Source of the DNA: Halorhabdus salina
GTDB lineage: Archaea > Halobacteriota > Halobacteria > Halobacteriales > Haloarculaceae
Length of the DNA stretch: 64,000 nucleotides
Assembly: GCF_013839425.1 (NCBI RefSeq)
Contig: NZ_JACDNP010000002.1
Coordinates: forward strand, 187,453-251,452
Direction of reading: 5' to 3'
Below are positions 18,126 to 27,246 of the stretch, piece after piece. How positions within the stretch are numbered: position 1 is the stretch's first letter; each line of letters opens with the position of its first letter. The position numbers and the translations under genes were made by a program. The notes beneath the pieces are model-generated. The model was not told the origin of the DNA. It searched no databases and saw only the letters and a program-made list of their open reading frames with translations.

Positions 18126-19608
18126 GACATCCCCGTTCGACGTGCTCCCGGAGCGAAAGGGGAGCGTTGGCACCGTCCTGGTCCAAACGGTGAGCGACGG
18201 GGATCGCCGACAACTCAAAAACTGGCTCGAAGAACAAGCTGACTACGAGGTCGCGCCGGCTGATATTCACTGCGGTGAGTCCGATTGTTGTATTATGGAT
18301 TGGCAGACACTCCTCGACAACCAGGAGACACTCCGAGAGCGAAAACACGAGTCACAGATTCCACTCCCGGTCGTGTTGCTCGTCCCGGACCAACGAGCAG
18401 AAGCGATATTTCGCGCCCTGCAGACTGAGTACCAGGAGCTCGAACCGCTCGTTGACGAACTGCTCGGGATGCCACTCTCCCAATTCGAACTCAGACAGCG
18501 ACTCGATTCCGTGCTGCGGGCCCGAACACAGGCGGCCCAGTTGCATGCAAAACACGAACAGCTCTACACGATCCTGGACCAACACCCCGGCCATGGGGTG
18601 ATGATCACGGATACAGCGGGGACAATCAAGTACGTAAACCAGGGCTTCGAACACCACTCGGGCTATACAGCCGAAGAGGTGCTCGGTGAGAACCCACGGA
18701 TTCTGAATTCGGGCGTCCACGACGAGTCCTTTTTCGAAGAGCTCTGGGAAACGGTCCTGTCCGGGGATATCTGGACTGGCGAACTGACCAACGAACGCAA
18801 GGATGGCACGCGATATATCGTCGATCAGGCGATCGCACCGCTCACGGGCCCGAACGGCGATGTCCAACGGTTGGTGGCGATAAGTCACGAGATTACTGAC
18901 TTGCGCGAACTCGCGGACAAACTCGAGGAGCAACGGACCCAACTCGACCTGCTCAACCGGGTGTTGCGCCACGACATTCGAAACGATATGCACGTAGTGC
19001 TCGCCTGGACGGAGTTCGTCGAGCCCCATGTTGACAACGAGGGCGAGGCGATGCTGGAGAAAGTAATGACGGCTGGCGAACACGTCGTCGAGCTGACTGA
19101 CGTTGCCAAGACGATCGTCGAAGGGATCTTTGGGGATTCGGAGCCTTCCCTCGAACCAGTCGAGGTCGAACCGCTTCTCAGACACGTCATCGAAACACGA
19201 CGGGAGACGTTCGAGCACGCGACGATTTCGGTGGATGGGGACCTGCCGGACGCTTTTGTCAACGCCAACGAGATGCTCTCGGCCGTCTTTCGGAACCTGA
19301 TCAACAACGCCATCCAGCACAACGATTCGGACGAGCCGACAGTTTCCCTTAAGGCGGAAGAACGCGACGGCTCAGTTCGTATTCAGATCGCGGACAATGG
19401 CCCTGGCATTCCGTCGGAGCGACGGGAGGACCTCTTCGATAGTGACGTCAAAGGCTTAGACAGCGAGGGCACCGGGATGGGGCTGTATTTAGTCGATAAG
19501 CTGACCGAGATGTACGATGGTTCGGTTCGGATCGAGGCAAACGAGCCCCGGGGCAGTGTTTTCATCGTTGCATTCCCCACGATCGAGAGAAACGCAGGTG
19601 ACCAATGA
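18112..19608 (+). CDS. histidine kinase with receiver-like N-terminus and one PAS domain
   Basis: A 498-residue cytosolic kinase. Residues 17-138 resemble a degenerate receiver (VGTVLVQTVSDGDRRQLKNWL, CCIMDWQTL with D63, then VVLLVPDQ). A PAS domain follows (150-265; TILDQHPGHGVMITDTAGTIKYVNQGFE). The H-box is LLNRVLRHDIRND (H287) and the ATPase has FRNLINNAIQH (N), IADNGPGIP (G1) and GTGMGLYLVDKL (G2). It overlaps the KaiC gene by 14 nt and the next kinase by 4 nt (ATGA). The ATG at 18112 is supported by that coupling. No dedicated response regulator is adjacent, so the KaiC-like protein or the paralogous kinases may be partners. Confidence 0.9.
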   Translation: MTGTETSPFDVLPERKGSVGTVLVQTVSDGDRRQLKNWLEEQADYEVAPADIHCGESDCCIMDWQTLLDNQETLRERKHESQIPLPVVLLVPDQRAEAIFRALQTEYQELEPLVDELLGMPLSQFELRQRLDSVLRARTQAAQLHAKHEQLYTILDQHPGHGVMITDTAGTIKYVNQGFEHHSGYTAEEVLGENPRILNSGVHDESFFEELWETVLSGDIWTGELTNERKDGTRYIVDQAIAPLTGPNGDVQRLVAISHEITDLRELADKLEEQRTQLDLLNRVLRHDIRNDMHVVLAWTEFVEPHVDNEGEAMLEKVMTAGEHVVELTDVAKTIVEGIFGDSEPSLEPVEVEPLLRHVIETRRETFEHATISVDGDLPDAFVNANEMLSAVFRNLINNAIQHNDSDEPTVSLKAEERDGSVRIQIADNGPGIPSERREDLFDSDVKGLDSEGTGMGLYLVDKLTEMYDGSVRIEANEPRGSVFIVAFPTIERNAGDQ

Positions 19609-22274
19609 CTGAGAGCGAGAGCGATCTGTTTGAGACGACCATTCGGGAGTCCCCTCGGGTACTGCCGCTCGTGTCGGATCCGGGCAACCGCGAGCAGCTT
19701 GCCGCGTGGATAGACTCCCGTGAAACCCTGGCGTGTGTTCCATTCGAGGAGGATCTGGCAGAGATCGATTTTGACGTCTGTATTCTCGATAAAGGGGCAC
19801 TACAGGAGTATCGTCAGGAGCTTGGGCGTATCAAGGAGGAGGCCGAACCGATTATCGTTCCGTACCTGTTGTTAGTCCCGGAGTACGATGAAAGCCTCAT
19901 CGAATTCGAACAGCAACAACTCATCGATACGGTCACACCGGCCTCAGTCGACGAAATCGCGAGCCTGCCGATCAAACAACAGGAGTTAGAATGGCGTGTG
20001 CGTGCCCTCCTCCGCCTCCGAAACCAGTCGATCGAGGCCCAAACCGAGGGCCGCCGCTATCGGGCGCTGTTCGAGAGTGTGAACGACGCTATTCTCGTTT
20101 CCGATACCGATCGAACCATCGTCGATTGTAACCAGGCGTTTACCGATCTGTTCGGCTACTCGCTCGCCGAAATCGAAGGGAAGCCCACCCACACGGTCTA
20201 CGAAAGCAAGGCTGAATTCGCGGAGATGGGCGAGGCGATCGAGAATTACATCGGTGACCCTGCGTTCAGGAAGATAGTCTCCTATGAGACGAAATCGGGG
20301 GCAGTCTTTCCCGGCGAAACTGGCGTCTTCTATCTGCAGGATCGGGACGGAACGATCCAGGGCTTTATTGGCTTGATCCGGGATGTCTCGGACCGGCTAC
20401 AGCGAGAGCGCGAACTCGAACGATACGAGGCCGCGGTCGAAGAATCGACGGACATGTTGAAAGCAATAGATCGGGACCGACAGATCCTGTTCGCGAACGA
20501 GCGCTACCGCGAGTTCGTCGGAGAACCGAACGAGGAACTCCGCGGTCGTCACGTCCGTGATATTGTTGGGGAGGACAGCTACTCGGAGATCGACCCGCGC
20601 TTCGAGCGAGTTTTGGCGGGTGAATCGCTCCAATATGAGCGCGAACAGACAACAACCGATGGGGAAACACGGATCCTCGACGTTCACTATTACCCCTTGC
20701 GTGAGGAGTCAGGGGACGAGATCACGGGCGTCGTCGCGGCACTGCGGGACATCACCGAGCGCGAAGAACAACTCGCTCGGATCGAGCGCCTCTCGGAATA
20801 CCGGCGGATTCTCTCCGAGGTCAATCAGCTGTTAGTCTCGAAAGACGGGAAAACCGAGGTTCTATCGCGTATCATGGAGAGGCTCGCGGACAGCGATCTC
20901 TTCGCGTGTACGTTCCTTTCGGAACGCCAGTCCCAATCGATAGCCTTCAGCTGCGAGACGGACTCGGACCTGGACCACCAGTCCGTGGAATCGTTCCACA
21001 CCGCGGCGTACGTCCAGGCGGTGACCGAGAATGGGGCGTTGCACATCGACGACGTGACTGGCTCACGCTTTAACCAGCATGTCGAGGATGCACCGGCACA
21101 CGAGGGCTACGCTGTCGAACTGTCGCATGCGGGCGAATCGTACGGGATTTTGACGGTTCACTTCCCGCCTGGTGAACACCCCCGAGATGAAGAGATGGCA
21201 TTGCTGGACGATCTCGGTGACGACATCGGGCTGTTCCTGCACGCACGAGAGACGGAGGCCGAACGGGAGCTGTTCGCCGAGATCGTCCAAAGCCTCGACG
21301 ACCCGGTCATGTTTCAGGATCGTGATGGGGCTTTTCAGGTTATCAACGACGCCGTCGCCGAGTACGCGGATCAACCGCGAGACGCCTTGCTCGGGGATGA
21401 CGAGTTCGCCTTCATGGACGACGATGCCGCACGGATCGTGGCCGAACAGAAGCAGCGGGTGCTCGATACGGAACGACCCCACACGTACAACCTCAGAACG
21501 ACGTTCCCGGAGAAGAGCGAACGCGTGTTCAAGACGACCCGGTACCCGCATTACGATACCGACGGGTCGCTGGATGGCACCGTGGCTATCTGTCGGGACG
21601 TGACAGATCTAAATGAGCGTGAAAATAACCTTCGCGTGTTCGACCGCGTGCTTCGGCACAATATTCGAAATAATATGAATGTGGTGCTGGGAAATGCCGA
21701 GTGGATCCAGGAAAATCCCCAGGCGGATCACGAGCAAGCCACACAGCGAATCCTCGATACTGGCCGTGACCTCGTTGATCTGTCACATAATGAGCGCCGG
21801 ATCGTCGAATTACTGACGGATCCCCAGCACGCACAGACGATAGACCTATTGCCCATTCTCGAACGAATACGCGCCTCGATACGCGAGGAATATCCCGACA
21901 GTGAGGTCCACATTGAGGGGGCAGAGACCGTGACTGTACAGGCAATCTCAGAGATCGAAGCAGCGATCTACGAACTGGTGGAAAACGCCATCAAACATCA
22001 AACCCGGGAGCCCCCGCACGCGACGGTGACCGTCAAAGACAACGCTGACTCGGTAGCAATACGAGTCAAAGATCACGGGCCCGGCATTCCCGAGATGGAG
22101 CGGAGTGTGTTGCTCGGTGAGCGCGATATCACGCCACTCCTCCACGGGACCGGACTGGGGCTCTGGCTGGTCAAACACATCGTTACCCAGTCCGGCGGCC
22201 GACTCGACTTCGAAGAGAACGACCCGGAGGGAAGTATTGTGGAACTTCAATTCCCAGTCGAAGAGACGGCATGA
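19605..22274 (+). CDS. multi-sensor histidine kinase (receiver-like, PAS, GAF)
   Basis: An 889-residue cytosolic kinase. Its first 140 residues repeat the receiver-like domain of the preceding kinase (ESPRVLPLVSDPGNREQLAAWI, VCILDKGAL with D62, PYLLLVPEYDE). Then come a PAS (150-265), a second PAS (270-395), a GAF-like domain (405-560), a third PAS (570-670), the H-box RVLRHNIRNNM (H685) and an ATPase domain with YELVENAIKH, KDHGPGIPEME and GTGLGLWLVKHI. The start overlaps the stop of the previous kinase by 4 nt. The PAS1 segment CNQAFTDLFGYSLAEIEGKPTHTVYES is closely similar to one in the third kinase, so the set arose by duplication. Confidence 0.9.
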   Translation: MTESESDLFETTIRESPRVLPLVSDPGNREQLAAWIDSRETLACVPFEEDLAEIDFDVCILDKGALQEYRQELGRIKEEAEPIIVPYLLLVPEYDESLIEFEQQQLIDTVTPASVDEIASLPIKQQELEWRVRALLRLRNQSIEAQTEGRRYRALFESVNDAILVSDTDRTIVDCNQAFTDLFGYSLAEIEGKPTHTVYESKAEFAEMGEAIENYIGDPAFRKIVSYETKSGAVFPGETGVFYLQDRDGTIQGFIGLIRDVSDRLQRERELERYEAAVEESTDMLKAIDRDRQILFANERYREFVGEPNEELRGRHVRDIVGEDSYSEIDPRFERVLAGESLQYEREQTTTDGETRILDVHYYPLREESGDEITGVVAALRDITEREEQLARIERLSEYRRILSEVNQLLVSKDGKTEVLSRIMERLADSDLFACTFLSERQSQSIAFSCETDSDLDHQSVESFHTAAYVQAVTENGALHIDDVTGSRFNQHVEDAPAHEGYAVELSHAGESYGILTVHFPPGEHPRDEEMALLDDLGDDIGLFLHARETEAERELFAEIVQSLDDPVMFQDRDGAFQVINDAVAEYADQPRDALLGDDEFAFMDDDAARIVAEQKQRVLDTERPHTYNLRTTFPEKSERVFKTTRYPHYDTDGSLDGTVAICRDVTDLNERENNLRVFDRVLRHNIRNNMNVVLGNAEWIQENPQADHEQATQRILDTGRDLVDLSHNERRIVELLTDPQHAQTIDLLPILERIRASIREEYPDSEVHIEGAETVTVQAISEIEAAIYELVENAIKHQTREPPHATVTVKDNADSVAIRVKDHGPGIPEMERSVLLGERDITPLLHGTGLGLWLVKHIVTQSGGRLDFEENDPEGSIVELQFPVEETA

Positions 22275-22356
22275 ATGGCACTCGAGCACTGAACTCGGGC
22301 GTGTCACTCGGAACCTGCCCGATCAGTTAAGGCCCTGTCGATCGATACCACGAAAC

Positions 22357-24000
22357 ATGCAACGGTCCCGGACGGTTGTGCCCGTCGCCGCTGCCCTCGG
22401 GCTTGGTCTCTGGGTGGCCGATGCGGCTATCGACGCTCTCTTTTTCTACGACGAACCGTTCTTGGCGCTGCTCGTGACCGATGTCCCAGCCCACGAACTG
22501 TACATCCGGGTGTTGATACTGCTCGTCTTCCTTATCTTTGGGATCGTCATGGCTCGTGGGACGGTAGAGATACGCGAGCGCGAACACGAGGCAACGCTGT
22601 TTCGCCGACTGGTCGATGAAGCCACTGACAGCGTGTTCGTCATCGATCCGGAGACGGGGATCATCGAGGACGTCAATGCCTCGGCCTGCGAGGCACTTGG
22701 CTACGAGCGCTCGACGCTGATCGGGATGTCCGTCGCCGAGATAAATCCCGAATTCGAGGACGCGACAGCGTTCGAGAAGTTCATGGAGTCGGCTGAGGGT
22801 GAGACGCTTGACTACTATGAGACAACACACGTGCGGGCCGACGGGACCACGTTCTCGGTCGAGATATCAGCCACAACAGTCGATATCGACGACCAGATCT
22901 ATCGGATCGCGATCGCTCGCGACGTCACCAAACGCACGGAGATGGTCGAGGACCTCCGCCGGAGCAGACAGCGCTACGAGTCCCTGTTCGACAGCATCAG
23001 AGACGCCATTCTGGTCGCCGACCCCGACCGCCGGATCGTCGACTGTAACCGGGCGTTCACCGAGTTGTTCGGCTACACACTCGCCGAGATGGAGGGGAAG
23101 TCGACCGAGTTCCTCTACGAGAGCGAGTCGGCGTTCGACGCGATCGGTGACTCGCTGGACAAACACGCCGAGGACCCGACGTTCGTCGAGACGATTCGCT
23201 ACGAGAAGCAGTCCGGCCAGGTGTTCCCGGGAGAGACGAACATCTTCTATCGCCGGGACGAAAACGGGGAGATCGCCGGCTTCATCGCCCTCATCAGAGA
23301 CGTGTCCGATCGCCAGGCACGAATGACACAGATCCGGACGATTGATCGGGTCCTGCGGCACAATCTCAACAATGCGCTGACGGTCATCCTGGGCAACGCC
23401 GAAACGATTGCAGACGGAGAGACCGACGACCCCCGATGGGGCGCCGAGCGCATCATCCAGACCGGCGAGAAACTCCAGGCCACCACTGCCAAGGAACGCG
23501 AGATTACGACCTTCCTGGCCGAGTCCCGGCCAACCGTCGAACGTGACGCGGTCACCGTCGTCGAGAGCGCCGTTACCGACCTGTGTGAGCGCCACCCAAA
23601 CGTCGATCTGACTCTCGATTGCCCGGCCTCCCAGCCGGTCGTCGCGGTGGCACATCTCGGCCGGGCGATCGAGGAACTGCTCGAAAACGCTGTCACTCAT
23701 TCCGACCGGGAGACGCCGTCGATACAGGTCGCGATCGAAACGGCCGACGGCGTCGTCGAGATCAGCATTGCGGACGACGGCCCGGGGATCCCCGAGATGG
23801 AGCGAAACGTCCTCACCGGCGAGCACGACATCGAGCCGCTGTATCACGGCCGGGGCATCGGCCTGTGGCTGGTGCACTTGATCGTGCAGTACTCGGATGG
23901 GACGCTCACCGTCGACGAGAACGACCCTCGTGGCAGCGTCGTCACTGTCCGACTCCGGGCGCCAGGCCGAGAGTCTGCTGCCGACCCGGCGACCGAGTGA
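22357..24000 (+). CDS. membrane-anchored histidine kinase with two PAS domains
   Basis: A 547-residue kinase. Two N-terminal hydrophobic helices (about 7-28 and 43-65; VLILLVFLIFGIVMARG) anchor it with almost no extracellular loop. Two PAS domains follow (75-195 and 200-320), then the H-box RVLRHNLNNAL (H335) and the ATPase motifs IEELLENAVTH, DDGPGIPEMER and GRGIGLWLVHLIVQ. The second PAS is close in sequence to the first PAS of the preceding kinase. ATG 22357 follows an 82-nt gap with no strong promoter, so it may belong to the same operon. The last codons and stop lie in the first unit of a 32-bp tandem repeat. Confidence 0.9.
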   Translation: MQRSRTVVPVAAALGLGLWVADAAIDALFFYDEPFLALLVTDVPAHELYIRVLILLVFLIFGIVMARGTVEIREREHEATLFRRLVDEATDSVFVIDPETGIIEDVNASACEALGYERSTLIGMSVAEINPEFEDATAFEKFMESAEGETLDYYETTHVRADGTTFSVEISATTVDIDDQIYRIAIARDVTKRTEMVEDLRRSRQRYESLFDSIRDAILVADPDRRIVDCNRAFTELFGYTLAEMEGKSTEFLYESESAFDAIGDSLDKHAEDPTFVETIRYEKQSGQVFPGETNIFYRRDENGEIAGFIALIRDVSDRQARMTQIRTIDRVLRHNLNNALTVILGNAETIADGETDDPRWGAERIIQTGEKLQATTAKEREITTFLAESRPTVERDAVTVVESAVTDLCERHPNVDLTLDCPASQPVVAVAHLGRAIEELLENAVTHSDRETPSIQVAIETADGVVEISIADDGPGIPEMERNVLTGEHDIEPLYHGRGIGLWLVHLIVQYSDGTLTVDENDPRGSVVTVRLRAPGRESAADPATE

Positions 24001-24093
24001 CTGGTGGCCGGCGCTCCTGGGCGACCGAGTGACTGGTGGCCGGCGCTCCTGGGCGACCGAGTGACTGGTGGCCGGCGCTCCTGGGCGACCGAG
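23991..24093. repeat. tandem 32-bp repeat, 3.2 copies, spanning a stop codon
   Basis: Identical 32-bp units at 23991-24022, 24023-24054 and 24055-24086, followed by a 7-nt partial copy. Each starts GACCGAGTGACTGGTGG and ends GCGCTCCTGGGC. The first unit supplies the last codon and TGA of the histidine kinase; later copies carry the same TGA in the same phase relative to the unit. Since 32 is not a multiple of three, copies fall in different frames. All three copies are perfect, indicating recent expansion or homogenisation. Confidence 0.95.
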
Positions 24094-24158
24094 CGCTGTC
24101 GGCCAGCTGCTCAGCCGGCCACGGTGGTTTCTTGGCCTTCCAGCGGGTTGCTCTCTGC

Positions 24159-25793
24159 ATGAAACCCTGGCAGCGCCGAACCGTCGGGTACGCGTTCATC
24201 CTGGCGGTTGTCATCCTCGTCTTCGCCGTCTTCTATCAGCGCGGAATGGCCGTCTTCGAAGGGGAGTCGAAAACCTTCTTGAGGTCGCTGCAGATCGTCG
24301 TCGAGACGTTCACCACGACCGGCTATGGGTCGGACTCCCCCTGGCATACCCCGGTGATGAACGGGTTCGTCATCTTCATGGACCTTACCGGCGTCATTTT
24401 GCTCATCACCGCCCTGCCGGTGCTCGCGATCCCGCTACTGGAGGAACTGCTGGAGACGACCGTGCCCGAGAGCGCCCCCGACGGGTTCGCCGATCACGTC
24501 ATCATCTGTACGTACACGTCCCGTGCCGAAGCGCTGATCGACGAACTCGATTCCTGGGACGTCCCCTATCTCATCCTCGAACCGGATCGCGAGCAGGCGA
24601 TCGCCCTCTCCGAGGAAGGGTATCACGTTGTCAACGCAGACCCGGAGACGGCAACCGGCCTCACCGCGGCGAACCTGGCCGACGCGCGGGCGCTGGTGGC
24701 GGATGTCTCCGACGAGGTCGACGCCAGCATCGTCCTGGCGGCTGGCGAAGTGGCCGAGGACGTGCCGATCATCAGCGTCCTCGAGCAACCGGACAGCCGG
24801 CCGTATCACCGCCTGGCCGGCGCCGACGAGGTCCTGTCCCCGCGGCCGCTGCTCGGGGAGAGCCTGGCCGCGAAGGTGACAACCAGCCTCGACACCGACC
24901 TGGGTGACGCCATCGAGATCGGTGAGGACTTCGAGATCGTGGAACTACCGCTCCAGCGGGGCAGCCCGCTGGTCGGGACGACGCTCGCCGAGAGCGGGCT
25001 CCGCGAACAGACCGGCGTCAACGTCCTGGGCGTGTGGTTCGACGGCGAGTTCCAGACGCCGCCCGATCCCGAGGCGCCGCTGACCAACGGGACAGTGCTC
25101 CTGGTCTCCGGCCACGAACGCGACATCAACGAACTCAGGGAACTGACACTCGCTGATGTCCGGACCTTCGGGTACGGGGAGACGATCGTCGTCGGGTACG
25201 GCGAAGTGGGGCAGACGATCACCGAGTCCCTTGCGGACGCCGGCGTTCCATACACGGTTGTCGACACCGTCGATATGGAGGGCGTCGATCACGTCGGTGA
25301 CGCCACAGACCCGGAGACGCTGCGGGCGGCGGGCGTCGAGGACGCCCGCTCGGTTATCCTCGCACTCCCGGACGATACGACGACCGAGTTCGCAACGCTC
25401 GTGATCAGAGACCAGAGTCCGGACACCGAGATCGTCGCCCGCGTCGAGGAGTCACGGAGCATCCAGAAGATGTATCGTGCCGGTGCGGATTACGTCCTCG
25501 CGCTGGCGACTGTCAGCGGCCGGATGATCGCCTCGGCGATCCTCGAAGACGAGGCAGTCCTCTCACTGGAGGCACAGATCCAGGTTGTCCGCACGCCGGC
25601 GCTCGGTCTCGTTGGGCAACGGCTGGGTGAGGCACGTGTCCGCTCGGAGACGGGCTGTACCGTCGTCGGGATCGAACGGGACGGGGCTGTGCTGACGGAC
25701 GTGGGGTCGAACGCTCGCATCGAGGAGGGTGACGAACTCGTCATCGCGGGCACCGACGACGGGATCGCCGCGTTCAACGAGCAGTTCGGCTGA
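24159..25793 (+). CDS. MthK-like RCK potassium channel
   Basis: A 544-residue channel subunit. One transmembrane helix (10-28), a pore helix with filter TTTGYGSDSPW (T54-G55-Y56-G57), and a second helix (67-93) form a 2TM pore; the GYG triplet indicates K+ selectivity. The cytosolic part has two tandem RCK units, TrkA_N (about 112-230) plus TrkA_C (245-325), then TrkA_N (VVGYGEVGQTITESLADAG, 340-440) plus TrkA_C (455-540). The first TrkA_N lacks a clear dinucleotide-binding G-x-G-x-x-G (HVIICTYTSRAE). Calcium or nucleotide gating is expected for the family. The start MKPWQRR at 24159 was chosen because longer frames read through the tandem repeat. It is the last gene in the kinase cluster direction. 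Confidence 0.85.
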   Translation: MKPWQRRTVGYAFILAVVILVFAVFYQRGMAVFEGESKTFLRSLQIVVETFTTTGYGSDSPWHTPVMNGFVIFMDLTGVILLITALPVLAIPLLEELLETTVPESAPDGFADHVIICTYTSRAEALIDELDSWDVPYLILEPDREQAIALSEEGYHVVNADPETATGLTAANLADARALVADVSDEVDASIVLAAGEVAEDVPIISVLEQPDSRPYHRLAGADEVLSPRPLLGESLAAKVTTSLDTDLGDAIEIGEDFEIVELPLQRGSPLVGTTLAESGLREQTGVNVLGVWFDGEFQTPPDPEAPLTNGTVLLVSGHERDINELRELTLADVRTFGYGETIVVGYGEVGQTITESLADAGVPYTVVDTVDMEGVDHVGDATDPETLRAAGVEDARSVILALPDDTTTEFATLVIRDQSPDTEIVARVEESRSIQKMYRAGADYVLALATVSGRMIASAILEDEAVLSLEAQIQVVRTPALGLVGQRLGEARVRSETGCTVVGIERDGAVLTDVGSNARIEEGDELVIAGTDDGIAAFNEQFG

Positions 25794-25795
25794 TC

Positions 25796-25915
25796 TCAGC
25801 CGTCCTCGGCACGATCGCCGTTGGGTTCGATCCTGGCCAGTCGCATCGCGTTGCCCGTGACGCCGAGGCTCATTCCCATGTCGGCAACGACGACCGTGAT
25901 GGCAATGGACCCACC
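25796..25915 (-). pseudogene. C-terminal fragment of a P1B-type metal ATPase
   Basis: The minus strand encodes about 39 residues, [29 protein letters not shown] then a charged tail and stop. This matches the C-terminus of the complete ATPase at 27247-29721 ([27 protein letters not shown]) almost residue for residue, and the DNA is similarly close. Nothing upstream on this strand continues the ATPase; instead the frame is cut by the regulator gene on the other strand. I infer a second ATPase gene, deleted except for its 3' end. Confidence 0.8.
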
Positions 25916-25950
25916 CCAATCTTCCTTACGGTCCGACAGCAGTACACAAT

Positions 25951-26463
25951 ATGAACGGCCAGCCCGCCGAGGTACGTGAGTGTGGGACCTGCGGGAATGT
26001 CGCCATCGGGAACGGTCCAGTACAGTGCTGTGAACAGCAGATGGACCGACGCGAGAGGACTGACGCTGTCGCCGCTCCGACACTGGAAGAACTCTTATTC
26101 CTTGTCTTCGATATTTCCGAGACGGAACTCGAAGTCTGCCTCTGCATTATGGAGGGCGGAGACATGACCGTCCGGGAACTCGCAGAGCAAATAGACCACG
26201 AGCGGAGTGTCGTTGCCGAACATCTCAGACACCTCACTGAGATCGGTGTGATAGACCGCGAGCGACGCATTCTCAAACAAGGCGGGCACGTGTACGTATA
26301 CCGACCGCTACCGCCGGAAACGGTTCGAGAGCGGTTGACCGCCGTGTTTCTGACGTGGGTCGGAGAAGCTATCGAGCAGTTTGCAACACTCAGACAGGAG
26401 AAAGTCGAATCGATTGCCGCCGCGGATATGGACGCAACCTGGGAGATTTTCAGAGAGCAATAG
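25951..26463 (+). CDS. winged-helix regulator with N-terminal cysteine motif
   Basis: A 170-residue protein. Residues 9-30 contain C11-x-x-C14 and C26-C27 (ECGTCGNVAIGNGPVQCC), a rubredoxin- or zinc-ribbon-like metal site. Residues 45-130 form a TrmB/ArsR-like winged helix (TLEELLFLVFDISETELEVCLCIMEGGDMTVRELAEQI, then ERSVVAEHLRHLTEIGVIDRERR). The C-terminal helices may dimerise. Its position between an ATPase fragment and a live metal ATPase, plus the cysteines, suggest metal- or redox-responsive control of that region; the target is unknown. The start at 25951 lies 35 nt after the fragment, in divergent orientation. Confidence 0.7.
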   Translation: MNGQPAEVRECGTCGNVAIGNGPVQCCEQQMDRRERTDAVAAPTLEELLFLVFDISETELEVCLCIMEGGDMTVRELAEQIDHERSVVAEHLRHLTEIGVIDRERRILKQGGHVYVYRPLPPETVRERLTAVFLTWVGEAIEQFATLRQEKVESIAAADMDATWEIFREQ

Positions 26464-26533
26464 GGCCCGAGTGGCACACCAAAATACTGTCCGGAGAGCC
26501 GAGTGTGCGAAATGAATCTACAACCGGACGGGG

Positions 26534-27007
26534 TTAGATTTCGTCTGCCGTGAGTGTGTAGACGACACCGAGTCCGAGGCCATAGACCAGATGCCACAAC
26601 AGAGACGGGGTCGCGAAGTTCGGGAACGGGGGCGAAGCAGGTGAACCAACCGCGGTGAGCCAGACAGGCATCAGCAGCGCCGCCAGTCCGATCCAGGTGA
26701 CGATTCCCCAGACCGCTCCGGCACCGACAGTCGCCGCCGTCGAATTGGTGTCGAGGAAGCCGATAACGGCCGCGAAAACGACTCCGAGGGCTGCCCCATG
26801 GGAAATGTGCACGACGAGACCGATCCCGGCGTTCGGGGGTGGTGTGAGCGTATACAGCGATGGAATTGCGACCTTGAGCGTCGGTGCGTTCATGAGGAGT
26901 ATCAGTCCCCCCATCAGGATCGCGCCGAAGATGCCACCAGCTACGCCTGCCCGCCAGTTTCCGGGATAATCCCGGGTCTGTGCTGCTGATTCAGTTGTCG
27001 TTGACAT
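26534..27007 (-). CDS. hypothetical four-helix membrane protein
   Basis: The 157-residue protein (start MSTTTESA at 27007; an upstream in-frame ATG adds only MVPC) has four hydrophobic stretches around residues 20-40, 60-85, 92-115 and 135-153, with glycine-rich helices (GVAGGIFGAILMGGLILLM, GIGLVVHISHGAALGVVFAAVIGFL). A histidine pair in the second helix (VVHISHG) and one in the fourth (LLWHLVYGLGLGVVYT) are the only polar residues buried there. I do not recognise a characterised family; similar glycine-rich small membrane proteins are common in haloarchaea. It stands between the regulator (convergent) and the metal ATPase gene on the same strand. Confidence 0.6.
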   Translation of the reverse strand: MSTTTESAAQTRDYPGNWRAGVAGGIFGAILMGGLILLMNAPTLKVAIPSLYTLTPPPNAGIGLVVHISHGAALGVVFAAVIGFLDTNSTAATVGAGAVWGIVTWIGLAALLMPVWLTAVGSPASPPFPNFATPSLLWHLVYGLGLGVVYTLTADEI

Positions 27008-27246
27008 ACATGGTACCACAGGTGTTCGGGAATGATATTCGAGAGGAGGGTGTGGGATAGCAGGTCACAACCCCGAAACGATTATGTACTACCCCTCTAT
27101 CGCAACGGAGTGTCTCCCCAACAGAGCAACGCGTCCCTTGCAGTTTCGTCATCTATCGACGAAACGGGCATCAAAAGGGGTCTCCGTTCGGTCTGTCAGA
27201 GCGCGGCCCTCGATAGCTTTTGACCGCGTTAATATTTAATCAATTG

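Noticed and set aside
27032-27223. A 63-residue frame between the membrane protein and ATPase genes
   Set aside because: No similarity, basic composition and no promoter; the gap of 239 bp is treated as non-coding.
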